A DNA stretch of 64,000 nt from the NCBI GenBank assembly GCA_023014335.1, contig JAECYW010000001.1, positions 2,108,001 through 2,172,000 on the forward strand, written 5' to 3'. Below, in pieces: positions 34,487 to 46,734 of this stretch (position 1 is its first letter; each line of letters begins with the position of its first letter). The position numbers and the translations under genes were made by a program. The DNA comes from Galerina marginata. Its lineage: Eukaryota > Basidiomycota > Agaricomycetes > Agaricales > Galerinaceae. The notes beneath the pieces are model-generated. The model saw nothing but the letters and a program-made list of their open reading frames with translations, did not search any database and was not told the DNA's origin.

Positions 34487-35767
34487 ATGGCTCAGTGGCC
34501 ATGTTCCGAATGCTCGAAGACCTTTGGCCGCAAAGGCGACCTAACTCGCCATGAACTTCTCCACCTCGGTTACAAGTAAGTTTTATTATTTCAAGAACTT
34601 CTTGTCCTTTCTGACATGATTCCTGAAGACCTCATAAATGCGACGCGCCTGGGTGCGGCAAGGAATTCTCCCAGTTTTCCGGGCTCAAGACCCACAAGAA
34701 CGTCCAGTACGTTTTGATTTTCTTTATTTGTCATCTCAGCCAGATTTTTGAATTTCTGGGACTTTCCCTAGCACCAAAGAAAAGCCCTACGTTTGCAGAA
34801 TCAACGGCTGTGTGGCCTCTTTCGGCGACCCCTCGTCATGCGCACGTCACCGCAAAGAGACCCACTTTCGTACTGGCGGTTATCACTGTCCAGTTCCTCG
34901 CTGCAATTCTCGGTAAATGTCTATTATTTTCCGACTGGTTTACGCTGAGAATATCTGGTTTAGGATTAAGCGCCGCTCCGCTTTCGCTGCTCACTTGAAG
35001 AGACATCACATCGACACTGTCGCCCTCGATATTGACATTTTCGCTCCGCCCTTGCTTCCAGCCGCTATTCCAGAGCCTCGTCGCAGATCATTCAGCGAGA
35101 TTATCTCCTGCGACGTCAAGCCAGCTACGAATAAGGAAACCGAAATGCCATTTAAATTTTCAGACGCTGATAGAGACTACATTTACTCCCGTCGTGAGTT
35201 TCTCATTCTCAGTGCTTATCTCCTCCGATGCAGTTCTTTGATGCGTGTAATTCTACAGGATCCGTTCATGGCCATTCGAGCGATACTGCATTATACGGAA
35301 ACCCATATTCAAAGTTTGCAGAAACCTATCACACCCTTTATCCTTCCGCTGTCCCTCCTTCTGTAGCCACCACCTTCTCTCATCTGGCATTGTCGAGCAA
35401 CCCTTTCGAGTACAGCTCTGAAGGAGCTACCAGATGGGAAGACCTCGTCGACAAACTTTACGTTCTAGATTCTTCCTCTCCTCAGGCACCAGAGGCACCC
35501 CAGACAGACATTAACATGTATAACACACCTCCGTCTTCGCCTGCTGGGGAGTCCTCCGCCTCAGAGTCGTCCTCAACTGGAGAGCTTCACACTGTCAATA
35601 TCTCTCAGGGGGCTTTGACTTTCGATCACTTTGCATTCCCACCTCCTACTCCGAGTCGAGGCTTTTTTGGCCAGACATCAAAGCATTGCCACATTCCTCA
35701 AAAGAATTTGGCTGATCTTCCATTCCTTACGGGTCTGTCGCCAGAGGCGACTTACACCTTCGCTTGA
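34487..35767 (+). CDS. four-finger C2H2 zinc-finger protein, likely transcription factor
   Basis: Model of 348 aa. Exons: 34487-34575, 34629-34706, 34772-34912, 34964-35193, 35259-35767; all phases close. Four C2H2 fingers in tandem: CSEC...HELLH, CDAPGC...HKNVH, CRINGC...HRKETH and CPVPRC...HLKRHH (residues about 5-140). The middle is basic and the C-terminal 200 aa are Ser/Pro-rich and acidic in places (PPSSPAGESSASESSSTGE), which could act as an activation region. Intron 4 (35194-35258) has two earlier AGs; only the third (CTACAG) gives an open frame. DNA target unknown. Confidence 0.85.
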
Positions 35768-36235
35768 TTTTTCCACTCAGTTCCATTTCGAGTTCCCATT
35801 AATGTATCATGTTTGTGGCTGGCATTGTCATTTGCGTATACCCTCTCACTCCTTTGTATCCATATAATCTCTCTCTTTCACATCTGACGAATTTTATACC
35901 CTAATAGCCTTATAATTTATTTACTCCCTACGTAGTACCTTCATTGTGGGCATTTAATACTAATGCGAATTTCGAGTTAGGCTTCGATTGTTTGAGTTAA
36001 GAGTGTGAGTGGCAAGCTCGTTGTTTGGAGTGATGTACACAAACAAAGACTGTTGATCGAAAAATAACAGGTCAGGGTCAACTTCTGAGGCTTGGGAAGC
36101 GCTGGGCCTTGCCCACTCCTCCGTCTTGCTCATCACCCCACCATTAGGTCCTTTTTAAGCCCCTCGTTTCCTCTGTTATTCGGCTTCACGAAATTCTGGA
36201 TTTCCCCACTCTCTGGGCACTGTGCCGCACGAAGA
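35768..36235. other. intergenic region
   Basis: The 3' UTR of the zinc-finger gene and the promoter of the USP gene, which lies on the same strand. A CT-rich stretch (36095-36210) precedes the USP start. No gene is seen. Confidence 0.5.
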
Positions 36236-38441
36236 ATGATGCTCGCCTCACCCTTCTTACAAACATCTATATCCATGTTCTCATCTCAGCATAACGGAGA
36301 TGATTCGCACCAATACCGGCCTTCAAAGGACATGGAAACCTTCAATAGCTTACTTCCGCCACCAATTGAATTTATAGAGGGCTCGTCATCGGGAACACTG
36401 GCCGTTGCAGAGGGAAAATATGAACCCATCAATGTTAGTCCAAAACTTTCTAAGGCAGAGGTACGTTTAGTTGTGCCTAGATCGCGTCACAACCACCCAT
36501 ATCTTATCTAGCTTCGCGATGCGCCCAAATCTCCCCCCACTTCCCCCACGAAGCCCCTCTCCTCATCTTCTCGTCCGACAGGCGCTAAAGTCACCTCCTT
36601 ACACTCTGCTGCGATCGACATGACATGGCCTGCCACATGCAATAGATCATCTGGCTTGTATAATAGTGGTAATACCTGCTTCTTGAATAGTGCCCTACAA
36701 TGCCTCTTGCATACCCCTCCACTTCTTAAACTCGTGATCTCCCACAAAAAAGATGATTGTACGTGTCGCTATTGCCTGTACGATTTTGTACGCGAAACTG
36801 ATAGCCCGAGTTCTAGGCCGTATTAATTCAGGTTTTTGTATGAGCTGTAACCTTCGCCTAGTTGCCTTGAAGGCTCATACCGACAAGGCCGCATTTACCC
36901 CCACCCAGATCACGAATAACCTTCAAGGTTTGTGCTTCCAATACAGGTCGGTTCCTGCTGGACTTTACTTACGCGTGCATCTAGTCATAGCCAAACACAT
37001 GCGCAAGGGAAGACAAGAGGATTCCCATGAATTTTTGCGATACGCAATCGACGCTCTCCAGAAATCATGTCTCGCGGGCTATCCTCCGTTCGTATTATTC
37101 TTTGAAAATTTTACGGACATCATCTCATTCAAAAAATAATGAATAGTAAATTGGACTCGAAACTTCAGGAGACCACTTGGGTGCATAAGCTTTTTGGCGG
37201 CCGATTGCGCTCGAGGGTGACTTGTCGAGATTGTGGACACAATAGCGATACATTCGATCGCATATTAGACCTAAGCCTTGATATTTTCAGATGTGATTCT
37301 ATGAGGGACGCTCTCCGCAAGTTTGTTGCTATTGACTCCTTGAAGGGTGCTGATAAATATAAGTGCGAAAAGTGCGTATCTACAAACATTCAACTTCCCG
37401 CTCAAATGATGACCACAATGCCATAGATGCAAGAAACATGTTAATGCTGAAAAGTGTTTCACGATACACGAAGCCCCTCTAGTGCTCACAGTTCACCTCA
37501 AACGTTTCTCGCCACTCGGCAGGAAGATTTCCCATCCACTCCAGTATGACGAACACCTATCACTGAAGCCTTTCATGAGCGCTGGGCAATTCGGCCCTAC
37601 GTATTCACTTTACGGGGTCATTTGCCACGCAGGTGGTGGTCCCAACTCGGGACATTACTACGCTTTCGTCAAATGCAAGGAGGGTCTCTGGTGGGAGATG
37701 AACGACGAAGTGGTCTCAAAAACCAGCCTGCCGACCGACAAAAAAAATGCATACATGCTTTTCTACATTCAAGACAAAGGGCAGGGCTTAGAAGCAGCTG
37801 TCGGGCAAAACAATCGTGCATCACCGGCTGGGCCATTCAAGAACGGGCTCGCTGCAGGAATGAAGAAGAAGTTCCAAAAGGCCAAGGATATAGAGGAGGA
37901 AGACAAGGGCGTCAAGGTATCTTCAGCCTTCATTGGGCCTCTGCTTCCTTCTCCCGAGATCCCCACGAATGGCACCAGGTCTTTATCACAGGTGCCAAGT
38001 AGTCCTATCGATCCCCAAGCTCTATCATTGAAATCGAAGATCGAGGCGGCGGCGAAAAGTAAGGCGCGTGTAGCTCTCGACAGCCTCGGAAACTACAACT
38101 CCGAAGACTCCGACCACAAGGACCCAAATGCAACAGAGCGGAATCTGAATAAAAAGGACGTCGATGCGAAAGGAAAGCAGAAGGATGATAAAATGCCAAT
38201 AGACAAACCCGACAAGCCCTCTTCCCCTCTTAACGAACCTTCACAACCAACTGTTCCTACGTCCAGCTTCTATGCAAACTCGCACAAGAACAAGAAACGA
38301 AAGTTTGCTGATACTAGCTCAGAAAATCAGGGTTTCAGACAAAGACCTTCTACACCACTACAGGCACGGACCAAAGGGTATATAACGTCGAATCCCTATA
38401 ATGTACCATCATCCGGCAAGCGGAAACGCATGGGCATCTGA
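36236..38441 (+). CDS. ubiquitin-specific protease (USP/UBP family)
   Basis: A cysteine protease that removes ubiquitin. The model is 636 aa. Exons: 36236-36460, 36512-36758, 36832-36927, 36985-37087, 37147-37371, 37427-38441; all phases close. Catalytic boxes: Cys in GLYNSGNTCFLNSALQCLL (about residue 131), His in GGGPNSGHYYAFVK (about 374) and the aspartate/asparagine region WWEMNDEVV. Two CxxC pairs (CRDCGH, CEKCKK) form the usual structural zinc site. The C-terminal 240 aa are lysine-rich and disordered, with a basic end (SSGKRKRMGI) that may direct the protein to the nucleus or nucleolus. The pattern is closest to USP36/Ubp10-type enzymes, whose known targets include histone H2B and rRNA synthesis factors, but I infer this only from the core motifs. 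Confidence 0.88.
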
Positions 38442-38632
38442 GATATATAGAAATTAAGTGTAGAGTTTAAATAATATTTGTACCTTTGGGGCAAGCCGCA
38501 ATTGTAATCTGGTTGTATTACAACATCAATATTATTTTGTTAGGTAGATATTGATCTTGACTCGCAACGAGTACTCACGGATTGATGAATGTGTCGGTAA
38601 GCTGACGGGTAAGAGAAATGCTAAAAGCACAG

Positions 38633-40443
38633 CTATAGCTTAGATTTCAGTTTCTCCGTAACGATTTTGGCCTCAGCCTCATTCCCATCTTCCCAGCATA
38701 CAACAGTAACGGTAACGTCGTCGCGATATCTTCTTGAATGAGGAGCCGGAATACTGAGGATTCGTCGAAAAGCCAATTGGTCGCCCCCACCAAAAGCATT
38801 TCTAATCAGATGAGCGCTGAGGTTATCGTCGGTAAATGCCCAAGAACCTTCCTCCTTTTTGAGGTTTTTGTGATTCTTGCCGTCTACGCCAACCGACCCA
38901 GACGTTGTGAGCACGATGTTCGGCAACTCCGATTTCGGCACCGTGCCTTTGAGGCCCGATAAGTGGCCTCCTACAAGACTGACAACCTCGTCGTTGCTAT
39001 ATGCGGATGAGCAAGAATCACGCCAATGAAAAGAAGACTGCATTTACCTCAGTTGATCCCAAAGGCCGTCTGTCGCGAGAACCAAAAATCGAGTAGCTTT
39101 CTCTGACGGTTCCGAGCCGGAAGGAGATGGAAGGGTCATTTTTCTATGAGTAACCACTGGACGGGCGGTTACGTAGGGAGGCGTTTTGAATAGAGGAGGC
39201 GGGTTTCGCATTGGCATTCCATTTCCAACCATGAAGACCTCATTGAGGCTAAGAAGTGTGAGTTCCGATGATTCATGCTACAGTTCATGTTGAGTAACTC
39301 ACGTCTCTTGCACCGACCGTGGCCACTTGTACCGAGCGTCGCCGAATGCACGACTTGGCTCTAGACCACCAAGAATTCGCCCTTCTCGAATGACATAGCC
39401 TTCCTCTTCCTTGGGGTGTTCCGATCGTATGCTTAATAAATATTCAGTGTGGATTTTGCAGATTGGGCACCGTTATTACTTACCGAGCCAGCTCAGATGG
39501 ATTACGTCCGGTTTGGTCTTCGCTGAGAACCTCTATCCGCCATTGGCCTTTCCCATCTGGAGAAGGTTCCCAGACACCCGCGACCGCTCTACTATCACCT
39601 GTGCAAGCTATATAGAGATCGCGATGGGCGGTGTCAAATATAGCCATCAATGCACAACTACCTGGACAGCGTCAATACGTGAGGGTCTTACAAATAGAAC
39701 AAGGTTTACCTGAGATAGCGGGAAGCATTGACTGCAATGCAAGGGGATGCTGGCTTAGATCAGGCAGCTTCTTGGTTTTCCAACCTTCCTGATCTATACT
39801 ATTGGCAAGAATGCGAAGGGGAGTATTGAGGAGTTCCGTATCTAGCTTTGTGAAGGCTTGTTCGATGGCTTGAGAGACGCGCCTAGGGTCAGCATCTAAG
39901 GGCGCCTTCACGATTGGTGACGGCGATCGCCAAAGAAGAGATCTGACCCTATCTAATAGACCTGACTGAGGCACAGCTTGGGGGTTGTTCAACAGGTTGG
40001 TAAGCTCAAGTGCGACGCCTTTGATTAGAACGCGCGAAAGGAGACGCGAAGGTCTCGAAGCCACCGTGACCATCCATAACTGCAAAGAAGAGGTAGTCGC
40101 CAGGTGCAGATGGGTCGGAGTCGTCCCGTCCTACAACTTCGTTGGCAAATGCATCCTCTATGGGATCATTGGATGATAGATTGGCCGTCGTATATTTCCA
40201 AGTGAAGCCATCGGGTCGAACATATGCCTCTGAAATGGCATTCTGTCGGATACGATCCTCCAATTCCTTCATCGGCAAGAGCGAAAACGTTCGGTTTGCC
40301 ATTTCAGATTTTCCACTGGGACCTCGAACTTTGACTGAAACCTCGAATGTCGATGGAGCCCTGGAATACGACTGGTAATAAAGGTAAGCGGGAGTTCCAA
40401 CGACCACGGTTGCAGCAACGGGCTTCCACACACGACGAAGCAT
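38633..40443 (-). CDS. PP2C-type phosphatase, mitochondrial (pyruvate-dehydrogenase-phosphatase-like), frame broken in exon 1
   Basis: A metal-dependent Ser/Thr phosphatase. The corrected model is about 534 aa. Exons: 40443-39710, 39661-39484, 39431-39303, 39248-39048, 38996-38633. The N terminus MLRRVWKPVAATVVVGTPAYLYY looks like a mitochondrial presequence with a membrane segment. PP2C motifs: VMDGHGG, CTGDSRAV, GGLEPSRAFGDARYKWP, LATDGLWDQLSNDEVV and RYRDDVTVTVV. The long insert between the first motifs resembles pyruvate dehydrogenase phosphatases (Ptc5 type). The frame breaks after DGHGGFET: one base too many in 40049-40053 (plus strand GAAGGTC). Removing one base gives SRLLSRVLIKGVALEL in frame. 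The remaining phases close only with this correction. Confidence 0.85.
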
Positions 40444-40823
40444 GGGGAATATTGTCACAGCTCCAGTGGAGGACTGGAGAAAGAGGTCTGCAATAATATT
40501 AGACCGTGGTAATTTGAGAATCCGTCCTGTCACGCGGTCAAACGCGATACATAGGCATCACGTGCTTATCGTAAATTAGACTGCTCTGAGTCTTTGGCCA
40601 TGTTTGGTGGATACCCCATTGTCCGCCGAATCGTGTGTGGCCTGTTCCAACAGTCAAACTATCAAGAACGCGCCCACATTACCCACATCGCGCGTCCACA
40701 GTGTAGACGCCCCCCAAAGAAGCGCCGTTTGTTACACCGTCACGAACCAAGCCCATCAGGTGGTGATCTGAGCCGACCCTCAACAATCAGCAAGGGTCCT
40801 GCCACAATTGGACCAAGAAGTCG

Positions 40824-42065
40824 ATGACAATCAACACACAACCCAGCGGCAATACGACATCTCCTTTATCTGATCTTGTAAGTCGAGACTCTGTATAGTA
40901 TTGAAAGGGCCATTCAAGAACTGTTCCCTGATTAATTTTGTGCATGAAGTCATCAAATACAGAACCAGCAGCATCCACCTCAACGAAACCACGGAGAACC
41001 GCCAAACCTCTCAGCCGTGCCGCAAACCCAAAACCTGGGCCTTCTTCAAAGCCGCAGCAACAAAATGAATGAAGAACGTAGCCAACACCCCTCCGTCGAA
41101 GAACTGAAAAAACTCGGCATAAAAGTCAGAGATTTTGCTTACGAGAGCACCCTGCCGCCGCTTCGAACAATCTATCGTCATCCCTCGCCAAATCCAACCA
41201 GGTGTCCCCGAGACCTCTACAACGCCAAGTAACAGAACCTGACCAAAGTGGCTCGCAACAAAGCCAGTCAAACAAGAATGTCGAGCGAACCCCTACTGAA
41301 CCTGCACTTTCGCCGACGGCACCTATGCGTATGAGAGGGTTTTTAAATCTTGGAGAGTGTGATTCAATCGACGACGGTGATATCTTTGACTCCCAGCAAC
41401 CAAGCTTCACGCCGGAACATTCAATACATTCCCAATTATCACCAGCTGCACCTAAGTCTCAGGAATCAGAAGCTGGAGCTTCCACCTCTCGCATCGCAGA
41501 ATCATTAATTTCACAGGAACCTCCGAAATACTGAGCGATATGTCTGCTTCTCAACTTGACGCGGGACCACAAGGCATTGTAGTGCCTGAACTCTTTTCAT
41601 ATCTAGACTTCTCCCAACCTATAGAAAGTGTTCAACACAGTAGGACGCCTTCAAATTCCCAGCCCAATGCTCAGCCGTCCCCTCTCACCCCACTGCCATC
41701 ATCTCCCCACACTACTTCATCGTTACAACCTTCTCAAAGTCAACAATCCGGTTCAATTAACTCCCGTTCAAACTCCACTCACGACCTGCGCGCTCCCGTG
41801 ATACCACGGGTCATCGCACCACGATACCATCTCCGAAAACGCGCCATTCCTAATTTGCCGCAACCTCCTCCACGGCCACCAAAGCGATGCTCGAAAGTTA
41901 GCCCCACCGGAATCCCCTGCTCATCTATCGCGACTCAATCCTCCCTCTGCGCAGTCATCCCACTCACCGACAAAGAATAAGGATAATTCTGCCTCGTCCA
42001 GCTCACGCACTCTCCGCCAACGCGCCGCGACGACAACAGGGAAAGGCAAGCGAAAGCGCTCCTGA
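40824..42065 (+). pseudogene. broken Ser/Pro-rich gene with several frame shifts (or error-rich assembly)
   Basis: A coding sequence that cannot be read in one frame. It starts at 40824; a clean intron runs 40878-40949. Then SSNTEPAASTSTKPRRTAKPL reads on. Removing one A of AAAA (41062-41065) joins it to ERSQHPSVEELKKLGIKVRDFAY. Removing one C of CCC (41182-41184) and one of CCCC (41206-41209) joins this to QIQPGVPRPLQRQVTEPD. One base is missing near 41520-41535 before MSASQLDAGPQ, and another shift near 41880-41890 precedes the basic end GKGKRKRS (stop 42063). The predicted protein of about 400 aa is disordered, rich in Ser, Pro and Gln, with basic clusters, perhaps nuclear. Family not recognised. 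The breaks may be assembly errors or real decay. Confidence 0.5.
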
Positions 42066-45000
42066 TTCCCTATACTCCCTATAATAAATCCCGAGTATCT
42101 GCATCTACTCTCGCTTCTTATCAGGGATTTGAAATAGTTAATATGTTGTGATACCTGTCTGATCTTCCAAGCTCGTCAGGTTACGAACCCATTGCTTCAG
42201 CCTCGCCATCATTATGCTGCACATTTATTCTTCACGCGCTGTGTCACACTTCTGTTTGACGATCTTTATTACTCTTCACGTTACCCTGCACATATTCGCG
42301 TTATTCTCGTACTCCAGCATCTTGCACTGGTATATCCCTTACATCTCCTGATTATGTTGTACTCCTGTAATACTAATACGTGCCGTTGAAATGCAAATAT
42401 ATTATACTGATAACGGTCTCAAAGTTCAGAAAGAAATCAGGATGGTCTTTGACTATCGGCCACTTTGACCATTCACCCCCTTGATGTCTTCCGTTTATGT
42501 GAGATGGTCAATGGCTTCAAGAATTCTGATCAAACTCGAGGCCTGTTAAGCTTTCTCATAAACGCCACGCTCAAAAATAATGGTCTATTCGGTAACTCCC
42601 ACAGGAACATAACTTGGTTCTCGTCGCGAATGGAGGTTGGCAAGACGGGCCATAAAACCATTGGCATTTCCGTGACTGCCAGATAGAGATGCAACCCACA
42701 AATTAGATCCAATAGCCCTGATTGTAAGACCACTCGCAAGAGCACACTTGACCTATCTATACGATTGAAGTCCGTGGTGAATGTATGCCCTTTCCGTTAT
42801 AGTTCTCAAATCTCAAAGTGTTTTCACCAAACCATCCCACCAAATTTATATTTAGGGCGTGGGAACAATTGATGGCATCCTCGATCGTAAATGAAGTGCG
42901 CCAAAATAGACTTATATGTTCACCATTTCTTTCTTCTAAGCAGTGTCACGGTTGCATTGTGAACTCGATATCTGCCTAGGGAAATTATGCTGACTCTCAG
43001 AGGGATATGGACTCTCATACTTAATAATTTTTTGCGGCATCTCATCCAACCAAGTTACCGAACGAACCACCAATGGTCCCGACCGTCCTGGCTTACTAGT
43101 TTCTATTACAACTTGACCTCGAAAATGAACCGGTAATCCGGGAATATATCCCAGACTGACAACTGCAGACAATCGCTACTAAATTCCAACAAAATTCTGG
43201 AACATCTAGACCTCCCATTGGCTTTTTACTTCGATACATAACTCACAGTCCCAGATTGACACATCGGTCAGAAGGTCAGATGCTGTTGGACGTGATACTT
43301 GGTATTGAGATAGTCGGGTCGATTAGGTACGAGAAGCTACGGGGATTTAGTAGTTTTATATTCGAGTGGAGTGGACTTGATTTGTTTATTAAATATCATA
43401 TTCGCGGGAAGGGATCAAGTTAAAATGTCTTATTTATTATAAGTTTTTAACTGTGAAATCAAGGAGTCCGTACCAAATCAGCCACGAAATTTAGGCGGTG
43501 GTACTTGCAACGTGAAGGGGACTTCTTCATCACATGTCAAGCTTGCCACACATATACGCCTGCTGCTTGAGGCCAGAGTAACCTAACAGCCTGTCTAAAT
43601 CAAATAAACTTGCTTCTGGGAGCAAACTTTACCAAAGTGTAACAATCAACCTTCCAAGGTGTGTCTTGAATGATAAGTAGCTTGAGCGAGTAGCTAGGCT
43701 TCTGTATTTGTAGACCCTCGGACTTCTGATTATTTGAATGTTATAGAAATATATATATCGTCCTTAAGTCAAGAAGAGTAAAGCCCAGTGACGCATAAAT
43801 AAAAAAAGGCAGAAGAAATGGAAGGCGTACGCGCCGGGGTATACCATTACTTACCTAGGCCTTGACGAGTAGTACTATAGCCAAGTCGGAAAACTTGAAG
43901 GCAATTCGCGCGAGAAGTATGTAAAGGAAGGAAATCATTCGTATGTTGGTGGAGAGGAACAACCCGATGACATGGGAAACCGCAGGTACCTCAGGCCAGA
44001 ATCCGCGGACCTCCGGCACTCGCAAGGTGTGCTTCACGCCTTGCTTCTCTGTCCTGAATGGTGGGTTGAAAAGTAAATAAATTCACGTTATTGCAAAGTT
44101 CTGGAGAGGATCCTGACAGGAAATATAATCCGCACAGCAAGTTAGTAATTGAGAACGAAGTCAATAAATAGTCCAGTGGGAGTCCATGGCGCGAAAAGGA
44201 AATCGCTTCATAGTGGATATGACGTCGGTAACAGAGCGCTAAATTTGTTAGTCCAGATAAGCGTAGGAGGAGTTCCTGGCCCGAAGGATTGGTAGCGAGC
44301 TGATTGGGTTGCCGTCGGAGAAGTGACACCGTTAAAAGCGTTGAGGTTGAGCAGTCCTTATGTATGGATAGGCTAGCAACTTGGAAAGTTGGAGCATTAA
44401 TACCGTCTAAGACTCGCCAGGTAAGCATTACTGCGCAAATAAAAACCCCAATGGGACGCCGTATCTCGCGTCCCTTGCTAGAAACCTTGCAATGGCACCA
44501 GAACCTAAGTATAAGACCCAAATAAGGCTTCGAAGGCGACGTTCCCACGCAGGCGACCAGGCGCTTCCGAAAAATGGAACTGTAATATTTGTACTGTAGA
44601 GATGAAGGGGTAGCACTTGAATTGGTCAAACTGGTTCAAGACTTCAAGTACTTACATACACTGGTCACAGAGGCACGAAGCTTATTTCCCCGTTATTTTT
44701 AAATGGATACCCCTTTTCTCAGGAAAGTCGATGACAGCTTCTGGCCGCTCTTCAAAGCAGAAACCTGATGAAGCCGAACCACTGAATAGAAAGACCTCAA
44801 GCTATAGACCATAGTGCTCCGAAAACATCTTGCACTTAGCATATAGATAGCCACCTAAGGTTGACCTAAGTATTGTTTGTTATCGGTAAACTGACTGTTC
44901 CCGTAGGGGACCGCATCAGTGTAATAAATTCCTCCTTCTCCTTGTCCTATGGAATACTTCCTCGTTTAAATAAGCGAGATAAGCGGTTAATTCTCACTCG

Positions 45001-46734
45001 CGCGGCCTTTTGTCGATGTCCTGTTCATTCATTTGATCGGATTTTATTTTGGGAATTTTGGGAGTTCGGAAGGTATATTCCTGTCCTTCGAATAGCGGCA
45101 TAAAGCTTTTACTAGTAGAAGCACAACTTCCACTTTGCCAGGAGTCAGGCCGAACTAACTTATTAGAATGGCTCCGAGGCCACGCACCTAGGCGGTCTAA
45201 GTACAGGCCCACATGTTTCTGGACTCTAGGTCGATGATTGTGTGCGCTGTCGATTTACGGTTGCGATTGTGTATTTTTGAACAACAGAGAAATTCTGAAT
45301 TTGTCTTGCTTTGTGATAGCTCTAAACATCGACTTTCTCAATGTCGTCCTTCGAGCCTGGAGAGGGCGGGAATACTAAGGTCGGTTTGGTTCATCTAGTT
45401 CGTCGTGGTTAAGACGGACAGACGGAGCATCCTGATCCGCAGGCAGATTAGATAAAGGCTTGATTTCGTGATTCCAGAATATTCTGACCGGCGGTTTCGT
45501 CGCGTGAAGGTCGAGATAGAGATCCACGTACACTTTGCATAGTCAACGACAGGTGAGAAAAGAATTTGAGAAGAAGTACGGGATGTCTCCGTGGAGGTCA
45601 TAGGGCAAGAGAAGGTTTCGGAAGTAGCGCGTTGGTAGTAATACATTTACATTAGACTTAACAGTTGAAACGAGGGCAGCTGTTTGCAAATAAAGGACAA
45701 ACGTTGAAGGAGGAAGACGAGGAGTTTATTATACTGACGAGGTCCCCTACTTGGAAGGGTAGTAAAATATAGCAGACGCGGCTGTGGCCGGCCTAGATCG
45801 ATATCTATTCTTGAGTGTGTCCATGACGTCAATTTCAGTCAGGCAAAGGCTACACTCCTAAAGAGAGCTACAGAGACCTTCCAAGAAATTGTGGACCTAC
45901 AGACGGGCGCAGTCGAAGGCAGACGATCGACGACGCCACACTGCCTCTAGAAAGCATGGATGATTAAGAGGTCAATCGAGGAAATGATGCACGCAGATTA
46001 AAGCTAAATGCGAAAGAAGGGAATGGTCGACAACCGCAAAGTGTATGCCCGATTGTTTTGATGTAAGGAAAAATAAATAGTCTTTCTGGATAACGAAGGG
46101 TCAGTTGACCCAAATTTCTGAGCAGGTGCCTTGCTTCGAGCAATTTGTGTGAACATTTACCTGACGGCGCCGACGCGGTGGAGAATTACTTCCGGAAATG
46201 CTCCGGCAGCTGAATGATCTATCTCTCGTCGAGATCGGTGCTCAACGATTGGAAGCCATTTCGATTCTTTGGTGAGCAGGATGTAGAATGGTGTATGCTG
46301 GAAGAGAATTTCAAGGACTCAAATGACCTACTTGGCTGGTTGGCAGGAGTCGTTCGGAAGCGTGTTTGGTGGGCAAAGGAAATTAAAAGGACATTATCTG
46401 CGACGGTTGATGCAGGGATTGAATTGATCGATCGTCCGGGTATCATTGAGAAAGGAAATGGGACCGGAATCCAGCGGAAATTGGGAAATGAAAAGAGGCA
46501 GCGAAGACAAAGAGCTCAGTAAGTTAAAAGACTACACAACGATTGAGGGTGCAGAGGCAGAAACGACGTAAAGATAAGATTGAACCAAACCGAGCTGTGC
46601 GAAGGGAAGTCGGACCGTGGCGCACAGGGGTGGTGTGTCCAAATGGGGTAGAGATGACTCGCAGGACGAGTTTTCGATCGACTTTTTATGGCTAACCATC
46701 GACTTGCGCTTTCTCTTCTGTCCCCCTCCGCTCA
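42066..46734. other. 4.7-kb gene-poor region with coding-like fragments
   Basis: No complete gene can be supported. Several minus-strand stretches look coding but are interrupted. At about 42600-43170 there are fragments such as VGWFGENTLRFENYNGKGIHSP and GSHGNANGFMARLANLHSRR in different frames. A 212-codon open frame lies at 43991-44629. At about 45405-45650, NLLLPYDLHGDIPYFF and LHATKPPVRIFWNHEIKPL are separated by a stop. At 46214-46522 (+) there is a 102-codon frame. AT-rich spacers lie between. This could be relics of decayed genes or fast-evolving genes with indel errors. None could be assigned to a family. Confidence 0.5.

Noticed and set aside
35190..35262. Apparent phase conflict in the C2H2 gene
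   Set aside because: The acceptor at 35258 (CTACAG) restores the phase; the two earlier AGs were the wrong choice.
43991..44629. 212-codon open frame on the minus strand as a gene
   Set aside because: No start context, no recognisable domain and competing frames; kept only as part of the gene-poor region.
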